A stretch of DNA of 64,000 nucleotides from Aquiluna sp. (GCA_028095925.1 JAOHCW010000001.1:62001-126000); one strand, 5' to 3'; shown: positions 1 through 13,535, counted from the first letter of the stretch. Notes: generated from the letters alone by a model not told the origin. Numbers and translations: made by a program.

Positions 1-1
1 C

Positions 2-2515
2 AACAACGTCTCATCAAGTTCGCAGAACGCAGAATTCGCCATCAAGATGAACGGCAAGAAGGTAAATCTTTCAGTCCGCTCTGATGACATCGATGACTTC
101 TCCAACCGCCGCATTCGCAGCGTTGGCGAGCTAATCCAGAACCAGGTTCGCATCGGCCTCAGCCGCATGGAGCGTGTGGTTCGCGAGCGCATGTCCACAC
201 AGGATATCGAGGCGATCACCCCTCAGACCCTCATCAACCTGCGTCCAGTTGTCTCGGCTCTGAAGGAGTTCTTTGGAGCCAGCCAGCTATCGCAGTTCAT
301 GGACCAGAACAACCCACTGGCAGGCCTCGCTCACAAGCGTCGTCTCTCGGCCCTGGGTCCTGGCGGTATCGCTCGTGAGCGTGCCCAAATGGAGGTTCGT
401 GACGTTCACCCTTCCCACTACGGAAGAATGTGCCCGGTCGAGACCCCAGAAGGTCCAAACATCGGTCTGATCGGATCACTTACCGCCTTCAGCCGCATCA
501 ACAGCTTTGGCTTTATCGAGACGCCTTACCGCGCTGTTAAGAACGGCAAGCCATCAAGGACCGTTGAGTATCTTGATGCCGCAAGTGAAGACGGCAAGGT
601 AATCGCAGGTGCTGACACTCCATTGAGTGAGGACGGCTCCCTCAAGGGTCCAAAGGCCTTCGCCCGCTTCCGCGGCGACATCGTTGAGGTGGACGCAGCA
701 GATGTTGATTACATCGATGTCTCCCCGCGTCAGCTTGCTTCGGTCTCTACGTCTCTGATTCCATTCCTCGAGCACGATGACTCGTCACGTGCTCTGATGG
801 GTGCGAACATGCAGCGTCAGGCTGTGCCACTGCTTCGCGCAGACAGCCCATTTGTTGGCACCGGCATGGAGCGCATTGCTGCGATTGACTCCGGTGCTGT
901 TGTGGTCGCCGAGGAGGCCGGTGTCGTCGAGGAGATTGACGCCGACGAGATCACTGTCCACAACGACAACAAGAGGCGCTCCACCTACCCACTTCGTAAG
1001 TTCGACCGCTCAAACCAGGGAACCGCTATCAACCAGCGAGTAATCGTTGAGGTTGGTCAGCGCGTAGAGGTTGGAGACGTGCTTGCCGACGGTCCATCCA
1101 CCGAGAACGGTGAGTTGGCGCTGGGTAAGAACCTACTCGTGGCATTTATGCCATGGGAGGGTTACAACTTCGAGGACGCAATCATCCTGAGCCAGGAGCT
1201 TGTGAAGCAGGACACCATGTCTTCGATTCACATCGAGGAGTATGAGGTTGATGCTCGCGACACCAAGCTCGGTGCCGAGGAGATCACCTCCGACCTGCCA
1301 AACATTTCGATTGAGGCTCTAGCTCAGCTAGATGACATGGGCATCGTCCGGATTGGTGCAGAGGTCCGTCCAGGAGACATTCTGGTCGGAAAGGTAACGC
1401 CTAAGGGTGAGACCGAGCTCTCTGCAGAAGAGCGACTACTCCGCGCGATTTTCAACGAGAAGAGCCGAGAGGTGCGCGACACCTCTTTGAAGGTCCCACA
1501 CGGCGAGGGTGGAACCGTCATTGGCGTCAAGGTATTTGACGCAGAGGACGGCGACGAGCTCGGAGCCGGGGTGAACCGCAGAGTTGTTGTTCACATCGCT
1601 CAGAAGCGCAAGATCACCGAGGGTGACAAGCTTGCTGGCCGTCACGGCAACAAGGGTGTTATCGCAAAGATTCTCCCCGTTGAAGACATGCCATTCATGG
1701 AGGACGGAACTCCTGTTGACATCGTTTTGAACCCGCTGGGTATTCCAGGCCGCATGAACTTTGGTCAGGTCCTTGAGACCCACCTAGGTTGGGCATGTAA
1801 GCAGGGCTGGGACGTCAAGGGCGTCGCCAAGTGGGCAGATGACATGGCTAAGAGCCTTATCAAGAGCCCTCCGGGAACCAAGGTTGCAACACCTGTGTTT
1901 GATGGTGCAACCAAGGACCAGGTTGCTGGCATCTTGGACCACACCCTGCCTAATGCCGATGGCCAGAGGCTCATCGATGGCACCGGTAAGGCAAGGCTGT
2001 TTGATGGCCGCAGTGGCGAGCCATACCCGGAGCCAATTGCCGTTGGTGTCAAGTACATGCTGAAGCTCCACCACCTAGTTGACGACAAGATTCACGCTCG
2101 TTCAACCGGCCCTTACTCGATGATTACCCAGCAGCCGCTGGGAGGTAAGGCACAGTTTGGTGGCCAGAGGTTCGGTGAGATGGAGGTATGGGCCCTACAG
2201 GCCTATGGCGCCGCTCACACCCTCCAGGAGCTGCTGACGATCAAGTCCGACGACATCGCAGGCCGCGTTCGCACCTACGAGGCAATCGTCAAGGGCGAGA
2301 ACATCCAACCGCCAGGAATCCCGGAGTCATTCAGGGTTTTGGCCAAGGAGATGCAGTCACTTGGTCTCAACGTCGAGGTAATCGACGACGAGGGCAGAGT
2401 TGTAGTGCTGAAGGACGAGGAGTTCGAGTCCGACCGCGCAGCCGAGGAGCTCGGCATCAACCTAAGCCGCAACGAGAACCTGTCCGCCGAATCCGACTTC
2501 AACACCTACCAGTAG
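2..2515 (+). CDS. rpoB: RNA polymerase beta subunit (5' truncated by window)
   Basis: Core RNA polymerase subunit carrying half of the active site and the rifampicin pocket. The frame is open from base 2, so only the C-terminal 837 or so residues of an expected 1,150-1,170 are here. The rifampicin region (about 277-355) reads [16 protein letters not shown] then [12 protein letters not shown], with the Asp, His and Ser positions usually altered in resistant strains all wild type. Downstream, [22 protein letters not shown] and the C-terminal [15 protein letters not shown] clamp motif are intact and ordinary. It ends 21 bases before rpoC with a GAGGAAC-type ribosome site between them, so the two are co-transcribed. 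The first ATG in the window (47) is internal. Confidence 0.98.
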   Translation, partial: NNVSSSSQNAEFAIKMNGKKVNLSVRSDDIDDFSNRRIRSVGELIQNQVRIGLSRMERVVRERMSTQDIEAITPQTLINLRPVVSALKEFFGASQLSQFMDQNNPLAGLAHKRRLSALGPGGIARERAQMEVRDVHPSHYGRMCPVETPEGPNIGLIGSLTAFSRINSFGFIETPYRAVKNGKPSRTVEYLDAASEDGKVIAGADTPLSEDGSLKGPKAFARFRGDIVEVDAADVDYIDVSPRQLASVSTSLIPFLEHDDSSRALMGANMQRQAVPLLRADSPFVGTGMERIAAIDSGAVVVAEEAGVVEEIDADEITVHNDNKRRSTYPLRKFDRSNQGTAINQRVIVEVGQRVEVGDVLADGPSTENGELALGKNLLVAFMPWEGYNFEDAIILSQELVKQDTMSSIHIEEYEVDARDTKLGAEEITSDLPNISIEALAQLDDMGIVRIGAEVRPGDILVGKVTPKGETELSAEERLLRAIFNEKSREVRDTSLKVPHGEGGTVIGVKVFDAEDGDELGAGVNRRVVVHIAQKRKITEGDKLAGRHGNKGVIAKILPVEDMPFMEDGTPVDIVLNPLGIPGRMNFGQVLETHLGWACKQGWDVKGVAKWADDMAKSLIKSPPGTKVATPVFDGATKDQVAGILDHTLPNADGQRLIDGTGKARLFDGRSGEPYPEPIAVGVKYMLKLHHLVDDKIHARSTGPYSMITQQPLGGKAQFGGQRFGEMEVWALQAYGAAHTLQELLTIKSDDIAGRVRTYEAIVKGENIQPPGIPESFRVLAKEMQSLGLNVEVIDDEGRVVVLKDEEFESDRAAEELGINLSRNENLSAESDFNTYQ

Positions 2516-2536
2516 ACCTAAGAGGAACTAGAGAAA

Positions 2537-5500
2537 ATGTCAGTAAGAGTAGAAAACTTCAGTGCCCTTCGCGTAGGTCTAGCTACCAGCGAGGAGATTC
2601 GTTCTTGGTCATCTGGTGAGGTAAAGAAGCCAGAGACCATCAACTACCGAACCCTAAAGCCAGAAAAAGACGGCCTGTTCTGCGAGAAGATCTTCGGTCC
2701 CACCAAGGACTGGGAGTGCTCTTGTGGAAAGTACAAGCGAGTTCGCTTCAAGGGCATCGTCTGTGAACGCTGTGGCGTAGAGGTAACCAAGAGCTCGGTA
2801 CGTCGTGAGCGCATGGGTCACATTGAACTAGCTGCGCCGGTAACCCACATCTGGTACTTCAAGGGTGTTCCATCACGCCTTGGCTACCTATTGAATATGG
2901 CCCCTAAGGACCTAGAGAAGATCATTTACTTCGCTGCCTACAGGGTCATGGACATCGACCGTGAGCTTCGCGATGGCGAGTATGACCTCGTCCGTGAGGA
3001 GTACGTTGACCGCATTCGTGCCCTGGTTGCAGCTCGCAACGAGGAGTTCGAGGCAGCAGCCTCTGAGGAAATGGCAGAGCTTCGTGAGCTTGGTCTAGAG
3101 CTGCAGATCTCAAACAAGTTCTGGGAGACCCCACGCTGGATTGAGAAGCAGTTTGCCAAGAGTGTCGAGCAGCTAATCGACTCCGAGGAGAAGGACCCAG
3201 ATGGGTTCTGGTCGGCAAAGTCGCTTGCTGTCGAGACCGACGAGGAGCAGGAGGACGCTGTCGTCCGCACCTCGGACGAGACCAAGAAGATTAAGAAACT
3301 CATGGCGGATTTCAAGAAGAAGACCGACAAGATCGTTCGTGAGTTTGCCCGTCTAGAGCGCCCTGCCAACCTTCACAAGGAGCAGATCGCCTGGAGGATG
3401 TTCCTGACCGCTGAGGTTGGACAGCTACTTCCAAACGACGTGATCTTCGACCACTTCGACTACTACTTCTCGGACTACGTAATCACCGAGATTGGTGCAG
3501 AGGCTGTCATGCAGGTTCTGGCCGCGTTTGACCTTACAGGCGCTGCAGCCGAGCTGCGCGCTGAGATTGCAACCACTAAGGGCTCAAAGCAGACCCAGGC
3601 CATTAAGCGCCTGAAGGTCGTCAGCAGCTTTGAGCAGTCGGGAACCCCGCCAACCTCGATGGTTCTTTCGGTGCTGCCGGTGCTGCCTCCAGAGATTCGT
3701 CCGATGGTTCAGCTCGATGGTGGCCGCTTTGCTACCTCTGACCTCAACGACCTCTACCGCAGGGTTATTAACCGAAACAACCGCCTCAAGAGGTTCGTTG
3801 ACCTGGGTGCCGTGCCGAAGACCATTTTGAACAATGAAAAGCGCATGCTCCAGGAGGCTGTCGACGCACTGTTCGACAACGGCCGCCGTGGTCGTGCCGT
3901 TACCGGAACCGGTAACCGTGCACTCAAGTCGCTCTCTGACCTTCTGAAGGGTAAGCAGGGACGTTTCCGTCAGAACCTGCTGGGTAAGCGTGTTGACTAC
4001 TCAGGCCGTTCGGTAATCGTTGTAGGTCCTCAGCTGAAGCTGCACCAGTGTGGTCTTCCAAAGCTGATGGCTCTTGAGCTGTTCAAGCCATTTGTGATGA
4101 AGCGTCTAGTTGATTTGGGTCTTGCCCAGAACATCAAGAGCGCAAAGCGCATGGTTGAGCGTTCACGCCCACAGGTCTGGGGTGCTCTCGAAGAGGTAAT
4201 CAAGGAGCGACCAGTTCTTCTAAACCGTGCACCGACTCTTCACCGCCTCGGTATTCAGGCATTTGAGCCAGTACTTGTTGAGGGTAAGGCTATTCAGCTA
4301 CACCCACTTGTTTGTGCTGCGTTCAACGCTGACTTTGATGGTGACCAGATGGCCGTTCACCTACCGCTATCGGTAGAAGCACAGGCCGAGGCCAGAATCT
4401 TGATGCTCGCGTCAAACAACATCCTGAAGCCTTCCGATGGTCGTCCTGTAGCAACCCCAACCCAGGACATGATCATTGGTCTGTTCCACCTAACCGAAGA
4501 GGTTGAAGGCGCAAAGGGCGAGGGACTTGCCTTCAGCTCAATGGCAGAGGCTCAGATGGCATTTGACATCCACGAGCTAGCGATTAGCGCCAAGGTTCGC
4601 ATCCGCATCGAGGGTGAGCTCCGCGAGACCACCTTCGGCCGTGCGCTTTTCAACGAGGCACTTCCAGAGAACTACCCGTTCGTGAACGAGCAGGTTGGCA
4701 AGAAGCAGCTTGGACAGATTGTTTCTGACTTGGTTGAGATGTACTCGAGGACCGAAGTTGCCGCATCGCTTGACAAGCTCAAGGACGCTGGTTTCCACTG
4801 GGCCACCCGCTCGGGTGTGTCGATGGCTATCTCCGACGCTAACTTCGACCCGAAGGGAACCTTCGACAAGAAGCGCGCTGAGATGATCACCAAGGCTGAG
4901 AAGCAGCACACCAAGATTCAGGAGGCCTTCGACAACGGACTAAAATCCGACCTTGAGCGTCGTGATGAGCTTGGTGAGCTTTGGTCCAAGGAGACCAAGG
5001 AAATCCAGACCCTGTTGCAGGAGTCGATCCCGCAGGACAACGCGATCTACAAGATGGTGACCTCTGGAGCTAGGGGTAACTGGCTACAGATTCGTTCGAT
5101 CATGGGTATGCGTGGCCCGGTTGCAACATCCTCCGGAGACTTCGCACCGATGCCCGTGAAGGGTAACTACCTCCTGGGTCTAACCGCTCACGAGTACTTC
5201 ACCAACGCGACTGGTGCCCGAAAGGGTAACGCTGACACTGCCATGAAGACTGCCGCCGCAGGTTATCTAACCCGTCGTCTAGTGGACGTGGCGCAGGATG
5301 TCATCATTCAGATTGAGGACTGTGGAACATCCAAAGGTCTTGAGAAGGACCTTCTTGATGACGAGCAGGTCGAGCTATCGATTGTTGGTCGTACCAACCT
5401 CGCCGATGTAAAGGTCGGCAAGGACGTTTTGGTTAAGGCTGGCGAGAATATCGACCACGCAACTGTTCGCAGGCTAAAGGAGGCTGGCGTCGAGACCATC

Positions 5501-6715
5501 GTCGTCCGTGCCGTACTTACCTGTGAGGCTGAGGCTGGAATCTGTGCAGCCTGCTACGGAGTATCGCTTGCCACCAACCAGGAAGTGAACGTCGGTGAGG
5601 CCATCGGTATCATCGCCGCTCAGTCGATTGGTGAGCCTGGTACCCAGCTAACTATGCGTACTTTCCACACCGGAGGTGCTGCCGAGAACACCAAGAAGCA
5701 GACCATTCTGAAGTCAATTGGTGGTCAGAAGGTTCGCGTTGAGCGTCTGATCTCCTACGACATCACCCAGGGTCTAAACGGTGTTACCGACCTCCTAGAG
5801 GCTCGTGTTGGTTGGCGTCAGGCCGGCAAGGTTGCAGTTATGGCCTTCTGGGACGGCAAGGTTGACCTTGTAGAGAAGGTCTCCGCAACCGGCACCAAGA
5901 GCTATGAGGTCTTTGTTCGTCCACAGGGTGAGAAGGCGGAGAAGGAGGCTGAGGCGCTAGCCATGCAGTACAGCTTCTCCAGAACCGCTTCGAAGACCTT
6001 CAAGAAGCTAAGCCCATACCTGCCTATCACCACAGTGTCATCCGCCGATGACCTGCTGGTTGAGAAGGGTGAAATGGTTGAGGCCGGAGACTACCTGGTT
6101 GACGGAACCCCAATTCCTCACGAGGTGCTGATAATCAAGGGAAGCCGTGAGGCTGCAGCCGAAATCATCCGCGGTGTTCAGGCAATCTACGGCTCACAGG
6201 GTGTTCCGCTGCACGACAAGCACCTCGAGGTGATTGTTCGTCAGATGCTCTCCAAGGTCACAGTTATCGACTCTGGTGACACCGACATGCTCCCAGGTGA
6301 GATTATCGACCGCCAGAGGTTTGCAACTAAGAACCGCGAGGCAGTATCTAAGGGTCTTCGCCCGGCAAGTGCTCGTCAGGAGGTGATGGGTATGACCCGT
6401 GCATCACTGGCAGCTCAGTCCTGGCTATCGGCGGCCTCCTTCCAGGAGACCACCAGGGTCCTCACTCAGGCAGCTCTGGACCGCCGCGAGGACAGGCTCG
6501 TAGGTCTAAAGGAGAACGTCATCATTGGAAAGCTGATCCCGGCTGGTACCGGTATGGCTCGCTACCGCAACTTCGAGGTCGATGGCACCGAAGAGGCAAA
6601 GGCAGAGCGATACCCGAACCGCATCTGGTCCGACGCTTCTTTTGAAGACGGTGACCTTGACTCTCAGGAGCTAAGCCTCTCGGTTGCAGACCCATTCGCA
6701 GTCGAAGAGAACTAA
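2537..6715 (+). CDS. rpoC: RNA polymerase beta' subunit
   Basis: Catalytic subunit of RNA polymerase, 1,392 residues (about 75 longer than the mycobacterial protein, from memory). An N-terminal zinc site (CSCGKYK then CERCG) is present. The Mg-binding loop [12 protein letters not shown] falls at residues 597-608 with all three Asp. The second zinc site is formed by DCGT and [13 protein letters not shown]. The trigger-loop base [13 protein letters not shown] is conserved. The bridge-helix region (about 876-917) is clearly abnormal: NYLLGL replaces [16 protein letters not shown] replaces ISTHGARKGL, and [10 protein letters not shown] replaces TANSGYLTRR. Further on, the usual GLPRVxELFEAR motif reads [12 protein letters not shown] after an insertion of about 25 residues. 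Identity is certain; the substitutions are discussed as findings. Confidence 0.98.
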   Translation: MSVRVENFSALRVGLATSEEIRSWSSGEVKKPETINYRTLKPEKDGLFCEKIFGPTKDWECSCGKYKRVRFKGIVCERCGVEVTKSSVRRERMGHIELAAPVTHIWYFKGVPSRLGYLLNMAPKDLEKIIYFAAYRVMDIDRELRDGEYDLVREEYVDRIRALVAARNEEFEAAASEEMAELRELGLELQISNKFWETPRWIEKQFAKSVEQLIDSEEKDPDGFWSAKSLAVETDEEQEDAVVRTSDETKKIKKLMADFKKKTDKIVREFARLERPANLHKEQIAWRMFLTAEVGQLLPNDVIFDHFDYYFSDYVITEIGAEAVMQVLAAFDLTGAAAELRAEIATTKGSKQTQAIKRLKVVSSFEQSGTPPTSMVLSVLPVLPPEIRPMVQLDGGRFATSDLNDLYRRVINRNNRLKRFVDLGAVPKTILNNEKRMLQEAVDALFDNGRRGRAVTGTGNRALKSLSDLLKGKQGRFRQNLLGKRVDYSGRSVIVVGPQLKLHQCGLPKLMALELFKPFVMKRLVDLGLAQNIKSAKRMVERSRPQVWGALEEVIKERPVLLNRAPTLHRLGIQAFEPVLVEGKAIQLHPLVCAAFNADFDGDQMAVHLPLSVEAQAEARILMLASNNILKPSDGRPVATPTQDMIIGLFHLTEEVEGAKGEGLAFSSMAEAQMAFDIHELAISAKVRIRIEGELRETTFGRALFNEALPENYPFVNEQVGKKQLGQIVSDLVEMYSRTEVAASLDKLKDAGFHWATRSGVSMAISDANFDPKGTFDKKRAEMITKAEKQHTKIQEAFDNGLKSDLERRDELGELWSKETKEIQTLLQESIPQDNAIYKMVTSGARGNWLQIRSIMGMRGPVATSSGDFAPMPVKGNYLLGLTAHEYFTNATGARKGNADTAMKTAAAGYLTRRLVDVAQDVIIQIEDCGTSKGLEKDLLDDEQVELSIVGRTNLADVKVGKDVLVKAGENIDHATVRRLKEAGVETIVVRAVLTCEAEAGICAACYGVSLATNQEVNVGEAIGIIAAQSIGEPGTQLTMRTFHTGGAAENTKKQTILKSIGGQKVRVERLISYDITQGLNGVTDLLEARVGWRQAGKVAVMAFWDGKVDLVEKVSATGTKSYEVFVRPQGEKAEKEAEALAMQYSFSRTASKTFKKLSPYLPITTVSSADDLLVEKGEMVEAGDYLVDGTPIPHEVLIIKGSREAAAEIIRGVQAIYGSQGVPLHDKHLEVIVRQMLSKVTVIDSGDTDMLPGEIIDRQRFATKNREAVSKGLRPASARQEVMGMTRASLAAQSWLSAASFQETTRVLTQAALDRREDRLVGLKENVIIGKLIPAGTGMARYRNFEVDGTEEAKAERYPNRIWSDASFEDGDLDSQELSLSVADPFAVEEN

Positions 6716-6733
6716 CAACATAAGAAAAAGTAT

Positions 6734-6763
6734 TTGACCGCCTCAAGCGGCTACAGGTATGCT
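6734..6763 (+). promoter_or_regulatory. promoter of the str operon (rpsL-rpsG-fusA-tuf)
   Basis: TTGACC at 6734-6739 and TATGCT at 6758-6763 are separated by 18 bases and lie just after the rpoC stop. Both fit the actinobacterial housekeeping sigma consensus (TTGACa, TAnnnT). Transcription would start near 6770, giving a leader of about 115 bases before the rpsL GTG. The leader holds a small CCTC/GAGG hairpin near 6813. No terminator separates rpoC from this promoter, so some read-through from rpoBC is likely. Confidence 0.7.
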
Positions 6764-6884
6764 TGGCGAGGTTCATGCGAGAGCGTGTATCGGGCCGAAA
6801 TCCTCTAGTCGCTGAGGGTGGGTCAAAGAAAATAACTTCGGTTTTCAGTTTTGTGCTGTGCCGAGGAACGAATAAGGAGTACTA

Positions 6885-7256
6885 GTGCCAACAATTCAGC
6901 AGTTGGTTCGCAAGGGTCGTAGCCCAAAGGTCTCAAAGACCAAGAGCCCGGCCCTGAAGGCTAACCCGCAGCAGCGTGGCGTATGCACCCGTGTGTACAC
7001 CACCACACCAAAGAAGCCAAACTCGGCTCTTCGTAAGGTTGCGCGTGTCAAGCTATCGAACGGCGTTGAGGTAACCGCCTACATCCCGGGCGAGGGTCAC
7101 AACCTGCAGGAGCACTCGATGGTGCTTGTGCGTGGTGGTCGTGTCAAGGACCTGCCAGGTGTGCGTTACAAGATCGTTCGTGGAGCACTAGACACCCAGG
7201 CTGTAAAAGACCGTCAGCAGGCTCGTAGCCGCTACGGTGCAAAGAAGGGTAAGTAA
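6885..7256 (+). CDS. rpsL: 30S ribosomal protein S12
   Basis: Decoding-centre protein of the small subunit, 123 residues, full length. It starts at GTG with a strong AAGGAG five bases upstream. The [14 protein letters not shown]-type loop carries Lys43, and [11 protein letters not shown] carries Lys88. These are the residues whose change gives streptomycin resistance, so this is the sensitive form. Its TAA overlaps the rpsG ATG by one base, meaning tight translational coupling. First gene of the str operon. Confidence 0.98.
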   Translation: MPTIQQLVRKGRSPKVSKTKSPALKANPQQRGVCTRVYTTTPKKPNSALRKVARVKLSNGVEVTAYIPGEGHNLQEHSMVLVRGGRVKDLPGVRYKIVRGALDTQAVKDRQQARSRYGAKKGK

Positions 7257-7726
7257 TGCCACGTAAGGGCCCAGTAGCCAAGCGTCCAGTAGCCGTCGAC
7301 CCTGTTTACGGTTCCCCAGTTGTCTCACAGCTGGTCAACAAGATTTTGCTAGATGGCAAGAAGTCTCTTGCCGAGAAGACCGTCTATGGCGCCCTAGAGG
7401 GCACCAACCGCAAGACCGGTGATGACCCAGTAGTTCTTCTGAAGAAGGCCCTGGATAACGTCCGTCCAACCGTTGAGGTTAAGTCCCGCCGTGTCGGTGG
7501 CTCCACCTACCAGGTTCCGGTTGAGGTCAAGACCCACCGTGCAAACACCCTTGCAATGCGTTGGTTGGTTCAGTACGCACGTCTACGTCGCGAGAAGACC
7601 ATGACCGAGCGCCTAATGAACGAGATCTTGGATGCCTCCAATGGTCTTGGTGCAGCTGTGAAGCGTCGCGAAGACACTCACAAGATGGCCGAGTCCAACA
7701 AGGCATTTGCTCACTACCGCTGGTAA
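7256..7726 (+). CDS. rpsG: 30S ribosomal protein S7
   Basis: Primary 16S rRNA-binding protein that nucleates assembly of the 30S head, 156 residues, usual length. It begins [10 protein letters not shown] and carries the conserved [14 protein letters not shown] segment and the C-terminal [15 protein letters not shown] end. The start overlaps the rpsL stop by one base. An 81-base gap follows before fusA, with a GGAGGA ribosome site at its end. Confidence 0.98.
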   Translation: MPRKGPVAKRPVAVDPVYGSPVVSQLVNKILLDGKKSLAEKTVYGALEGTNRKTGDDPVVLLKKALDNVRPTVEVKSRRVGGSTYQVPVEVKTHRANTLAMRWLVQYARLRREKTMTERLMNEILDASNGLGAAVKRREDTHKMAESNKAFAHYRW

Positions 7727-7807
7727 TCCAGCAACATCCGCGAGGTTTTGATTATCAAAGCCAAGCGGATGAACTTTTTCACCAACTAGTCACTTTCGGA
7801 GGACACC

Positions 7808-9910
<2,103 letters not shown>

Positions 9911-9931
9911 GACAACTTACTCGTAAGTGGC

Positions 9932-9937
9932 TAAGAT
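9932..9937 (+). promoter_or_regulatory. possible -10 element for tuf
   Basis: TAAGAT in the 103-base fusA-tuf gap fits TAnnnT. Upstream at 17-base spacing there is only AGGACA, a partial -35. Extra tuf-specific transcription is common in bacteria, but this call rests on one hexamer and is weak. Confidence 0.3.
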
Positions 9938-10013
9938 AGAAAGACTGTAAACCCCAAATCAGAGTCGGCCTCCCGGTCGATGATTTACTACGGATCCATC
10001 AGGAGGACCCATA

Positions 10014-11204
10014 ATGGCTAAGGCGAAATTCGAGCGCACAAAGCCGCACGTCAACATCGGAACCATTGGTCACGTCGACCACGGTAAGACCACTCTGACT
10101 GCGGCAATTACAAAGGTGCTGCACGACAAGTTCCCAACACTGAATGACAGCTACGCATTCGATGCAATCGACAACTCCCCAGAGGAGAAGCAGCGTGGTA
10201 TCACAATCAACATCTCCCACGTGGAGTACCAGACCGACAAGCGCCACTACGCTCACGTAGACGCTCCAGGTCACGCTGACTACATCAAGAACATGATCAC
10301 CGGTGCCGCACAGATGGATGGCGCAATCCTCGTGGTTGCCGCTACCGACGGCCCGATGCCTCAGACCAAGGAGCACGTGCTTCTTGCTCGCCAGGTTGGT
10401 GTTCCTTACATTGTTGTTGCCCTGAACAAGGCTGACATGGTCGATGACGAGGAGATCCTTGAGCTGGTTGAGGTTGAGGTTCGTGACCTGCTGAACCAGT
10501 ACGAGTTCCCAGGTGACACAGCTCCTGTAGTCCGCGTATCAGGTTTGAAGGCCCTTGAGGGTGACGCTACCTGGGGCGAGGCTGTTGCAAAGCTCATGGA
10601 GGCCTGCGATGACAACATCCCAGAGCCACAGCGTGACACCGACAAGCCATTCCTCATGCCAGTTGAGGACGTCTTCACGATTACCGGTCGTGGAACCGTT
10701 ATCACTGGAAAGGTGGAGCGTGGTCAGGTCAACGTGAACGACGAGGTCGAGATCGTTGGTATTCGCGACAAGCAGAAGACCACCGTTACCGGTATCGAGA
10801 TGTTCCGCAAGCTGTTGGACTACGCAGAGGCCGGCGAGAACGTAGGTCTACTTCTTCGTGGCACCAAGCGCGAGGACGTCGAGCGTGGACAGGTTGTCTG
10901 CAAGCCAGGCAGCATTACTCCTCACACCAACTTTGACGCCAACGTCTACATTCTTTCCAAGGATGAGGGTGGCCGTCACAACCCGTTCTACACGAACTAC
11001 CGCCCACAGTTCTATTTCCGTACCACCGACGTAACAGGCGTTATCAGCCTGCCATCGGGTACCGAGATGGTTATGCCTGGCGACACCACCGAGATGAGCG
11101 TTGAGCTGATTCAGCCAATCGCCATGGAGGAAGGTCTCCGCTTCGCGATCCGTGAGGGTGGCCGCACCGTAGGTGCCGGTACCGTTACCAAGATCAACAA
11201 GTAA
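10014..11204 (+). CDS. tuf: translation elongation factor Tu
   Basis: GTPase that delivers aminoacyl-tRNA to the ribosome; 396 residues, normal length. P-loop GHVDHGKT lies at 19-26, followed by DAPGHADYI and NKADM. Domain III ends in the usual [16 protein letters not shown] segment. A strong AGGAGGACC ribosome site precedes the ATG. It is the last gene of the str operon and is closed by a strong intrinsic terminator. Codon use is strongly biased, as expected for one of the most abundant proteins. Confidence 0.98.
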   Translation: MAKAKFERTKPHVNIGTIGHVDHGKTTLTAAITKVLHDKFPTLNDSYAFDAIDNSPEEKQRGITINISHVEYQTDKRHYAHVDAPGHADYIKNMITGAAQMDGAILVVAATDGPMPQTKEHVLLARQVGVPYIVVALNKADMVDDEEILELVEVEVRDLLNQYEFPGDTAPVVRVSGLKALEGDATWGEAVAKLMEACDDNIPEPQRDTDKPFLMPVEDVFTITGRGTVITGKVERGQVNVNDEVEIVGIRDKQKTTVTGIEMFRKLLDYAEAGENVGLLLRGTKREDVERGQVVCKPGSITPHTNFDANVYILSKDEGGRHNPFYTNYRPQFYFRTTDVTGVISLPSGTEMVMPGDTTEMSVELIQPIAMEEGLRFAIREGGRTVGAGTVTKINK

Positions 11205-11222
11205 GTTCGTAAGTAACTAGCT

Positions 11223-11255
11223 AAAACCCCCTGGGAAACCAGGGGGTTTTGCTTT
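11223..11255 (+). terminator. intrinsic terminator after tuf
   Basis: A perfect 12-bp stem (11223-11234 with 11239-11250) closes a GAAA tetraloop and ends in TTTTGCTTT. It separates the str operon from the S10 operon. Confidence 0.92.
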
Positions 11256-11606
11256 ACCCTTTGCGGCCCCCTTTTTCCCAGAAAAAACTTGCATTGGCCC
11301 CTTGTACTGTGGCAGTATTGACAGGTTCTAAAGCGCGAGGTAACTCGCCCACTGCAGGATGCGTGCACAGATTCTGGGCCGGCCGCAGATAGAGCAAAAA
11401 CTTAACTGAAATCTAATTTGGTTTTCTCGCGTGGTCTTTCCATGCTTCATGCCCAAGTCAGGTTTCGGCGAGAGCCCTAGAAATAGGGCGTTGACAGCAA
11501 AACAGTGCATCAGCATCACGGTGGTCAATGAGATTTGCGATTTGGAAATTTAGTTGGCCCCTAAAACACGTGTCTGGAAACAGTCACAAGACGGAAGCGA
11601 GTCAAA
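11251..11606 (+). promoter_or_regulatory. S10-operon promoter and leader region
   Basis: The longest gene-free stretch in the window (356 bases). Several promoter-like elements cluster at 11289-11346: TTGTAC (11303) with TCTAAA 18 bases on, and a perfect TTGACA (11318-11323) with only TAACTC 17 bases on. I cannot pick between them. A 6-bp stem with a GAAA loop (GCCCTA/TAGGGC, 11474-11489) lies in the leader, followed by a second perfect TTGACA (11491) with no partner -10. The rpsJ ribosome site is the ACGGAAGCGAG just before the ATG. A leader of about 250 bases suggests ribosomal-protein feedback control, but no known leader class is recognised. Confidence 0.5.
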
Positions 11607-11915
11607 ATGGCGGCTAACAAGATCCGCATTCGACTGAAGTCGTATGACCACGAGGTCATCGATGTCTCGGCGAGCAAAATCGTCGACACAGTCACACGCG
11701 CCGGTGCGAAGGTGGTCGGACCTGTCCCACTACCCACCGAGAAGAACGTGGTAACGGTTATCCGTTCCCCGCACAAGTACAAGGACAGCCGTGAGCACTT
11801 TGAGATGCGTACCCACAAGCGTCTCATTGACATCGTCGACCCAACCCCAAAGGCCGTCGATTCGCTGATGCGCTTGGACCTTCCAGCAGACGTCAACATC
11901 GAGATCAAGCTTTAG
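11607..11915 (+). CDS. rpsJ: 30S ribosomal protein S10
   Basis: Small-subunit head protein, also the NusE factor in antitermination; 102 residues, full length. The [14 protein letters not shown] start and the [19 protein letters not shown] loop are typical. First gene of the S10 operon; rplC follows after 11 bases with a GAGGATTAGA ribosome site. Confidence 0.98.
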   Translation: MAANKIRIRLKSYDHEVIDVSASKIVDTVTRAGAKVVGPVPLPTEKNVVTVIRSPHKYKDSREHFEMRTHKRLIDIVDPTPKAVDSLMRLDLPADVNIEIKL

Positions 11916-11926
11916 AGGATTAGAAG

Positions 11927-12580
11927 ATGGCTGTAGAGACTAGAACAGTTACTGGACTGCTGGGCACCAAGCTCGGAATGACCCAGGCTTGGGACGAGAA
12001 CAACAAGCTCGTGCCAATCACCGTGGTCGAAGCTGGTGAAAACGTAATTACCCAAATCAAGACTTTAGAGACCGATGGCTACACCGCCATTCAGGTCGCC
12101 TATGGCGCAATCGATCCTCGCAAGACCGATAAGCCATCCGCCGGACACTTCGAGAAGGCCGGCTCAACCCCACGCCGCTACCGCGCAGAGATTCGCACCG
12201 CCAACGCTTCTGACTTTTCCGTCGGTCAGGCGATCGGTGTTGACGTATTCACTCCCGGTAGCAAGGTAGATGTTGTTGGAACCAGCAAGGGTAAGGGTTT
12301 TGCCGGTGTTATGAAGCGTCATGGCTTCGCCGGTATTCACTCCTCACACGGTGCTCACAAGAACCACCGCAAGCCAGGTTCCATTGGTGCCGGTACCACC
12401 CCAAGCCGCGTTCTCAAAGGAAAGAGAATGGCTGGCCGCATGGGAACCGACCGCGTCACCACACTAAATCTCACCCTCCACTCGGTAGACCTTGAAAAGG
12501 GACTACTGCTTATCAAGGGTGCCGTGCCAGGTCCTAAGGGTCAGCTGGTATTCGTCCGCAACGCGGTGAAGGAGAGCTAA
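11927..12580 (+). CDS. rplC: 50S ribosomal protein L3
   Basis: Early-assembly 23S rRNA-binding protein whose long loop reaches the peptidyl-transferase centre; 217 residues. [12 protein letters not shown] at the start and the [14 protein letters not shown] and [20 protein letters not shown] segments of the central extension are present. The TAA overlaps the rplD ATG by one base. Confidence 0.98.
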   Translation: MAVETRTVTGLLGTKLGMTQAWDENNKLVPITVVEAGENVITQIKTLETDGYTAIQVAYGAIDPRKTDKPSAGHFEKAGSTPRRYRAEIRTANASDFSVGQAIGVDVFTPGSKVDVVGTSKGKGFAGVMKRHGFAGIHSSHGAHKNHRKPGSIGAGTTPSRVLKGKRMAGRMGTDRVTTLNLTLHSVDLEKGLLLIKGAVPGPKGQLVFVRNAVKES

Positions 12581-13227
12581 TGCCTACCGTTGACCTAATT
12601 GACGTAAAAGGAAAGAAGTCCGGCAGCGTAGACCTGCCTGAGGCTCTTTTCGACGCAACCACCAACGTTCCGCTGATTCACCAGGTAGTTGTTGCTCAGC
12701 TTGCAGCGGCGCGCCAGGGAACCCAGTCCACGCTTCGTCGTGGCGAGGTATCAGGCACCGGTAAGAAGCCTTTCAAGCAGAAGGGAACCGGTCGTGCGCG
12801 TCAGGGTTCCATCCGCATGCCTCAGCACCGCGGTGGTGGAATCGTTCACGGTCCAAAGCCTCGCAGCTATGACCAGCGCACCCCTAAGAAGATGGTTGTT
12901 GCAGCTCTTCGCGGAGCTCTTTCCGACCGCGCTCGCAACGGCAAGATCCACGTCATTGACCAGTTTGGAATCAAGGACACCCCATCAACCAAGGCTGCAG
13001 GCGCGTTCCTGAGCTCCATCTCGAGTGCAAAAAACGTTCTTGTTGTGCTGCACCGCGATGACGAGGTCAGCTACCTAAGCCTGCGTAACCTCCCAGAAGT
13101 TCACGTCCTACCGGTTGACCAGCTAAACGCTTACGACGTTCTCCACGCAGAGGACATCGTGTTCACCTCAGCTGCACTCGCAAGCTATGTCGAGTCAGCA
13201 GTTGCAACCGAGGAGGTCAGCGCATGA
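12580..13227 (+). CDS. rplD: 50S ribosomal protein L4
   Basis: Exit-tunnel protein, 215 residues. Its extended loop, which lines the tunnel constriction, reads [16 protein letters not shown] then PQHRGGG, the macrolide-sensitive form. In some bacteria L4 is the autogenous repressor of this operon; whether that holds here cannot be told from sequence. The end overlaps rplW by four bases (ATGA). Confidence 0.97.
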   Translation: MPTVDLIDVKGKKSGSVDLPEALFDATTNVPLIHQVVVAQLAAARQGTQSTLRRGEVSGTGKKPFKQKGTGRARQGSIRMPQHRGGGIVHGPKPRSYDQRTPKKMVVAALRGALSDRARNGKIHVIDQFGIKDTPSTKAAGAFLSSISSAKNVLVVLHRDDEVSYLSLRNLPEVHVLPVDQLNAYDVLHAEDIVFTSAALASYVESAVATEEVSA

Positions 13228-13523
13228 GCAACCTAAACAAGGACCCACGCGACGTGATTGTGAAGCCAATCATCTCTGAGAAGAGCTACGCACTCATTGA
13301 CGAGGGTAAGTACACCTTCGAGGTTGACCCTCGCAGCAACAAGACTGAGATCAAGCAGGCTGTTGAGCAGATCTTCAACGTGAAGGTCGACACCATCAAC
13401 ACCCTCAACCGCCAAGGCAAGACCCGCCGCACCAGATTTGGCATGGGTAAGCGCAAGGACACCAAGCGTGCCATTGTGACCCTCAAGTCCGGTTCCATCG
13501 ACATCTTTACCTACATCGGCTAA
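13224..13523 (+). CDS. rplW: 50S ribosomal protein L23
   Basis: Tunnel-exit protein that docks trigger factor and SRP; 99 residues. [11 protein letters not shown] and the [24 protein letters not shown] segments are typical. It starts at ATG overlapping the rplD stop. rplB follows after 12 bases with a GGGGAGTAGAC site. Confidence 0.97.
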   Translation: MSNLNKDPRDVIVKPIISEKSYALIDEGKYTFEVDPRSNKTEIKQAVEQIFNVKVDTINTLNRQGKTRRTRFGMGKRKDTKRAIVTLKSGSIDIFTYIG

Positions 13524-13535
13524 GGGGAGTAGACA

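Noticed and set aside
270-360. Checked the rifampicin region of rpoB and the S12 loops for resistance alleles
   Set aside because: All commonly altered positions are wild type in rpoB and in rpsL (Lys43, Lys88).
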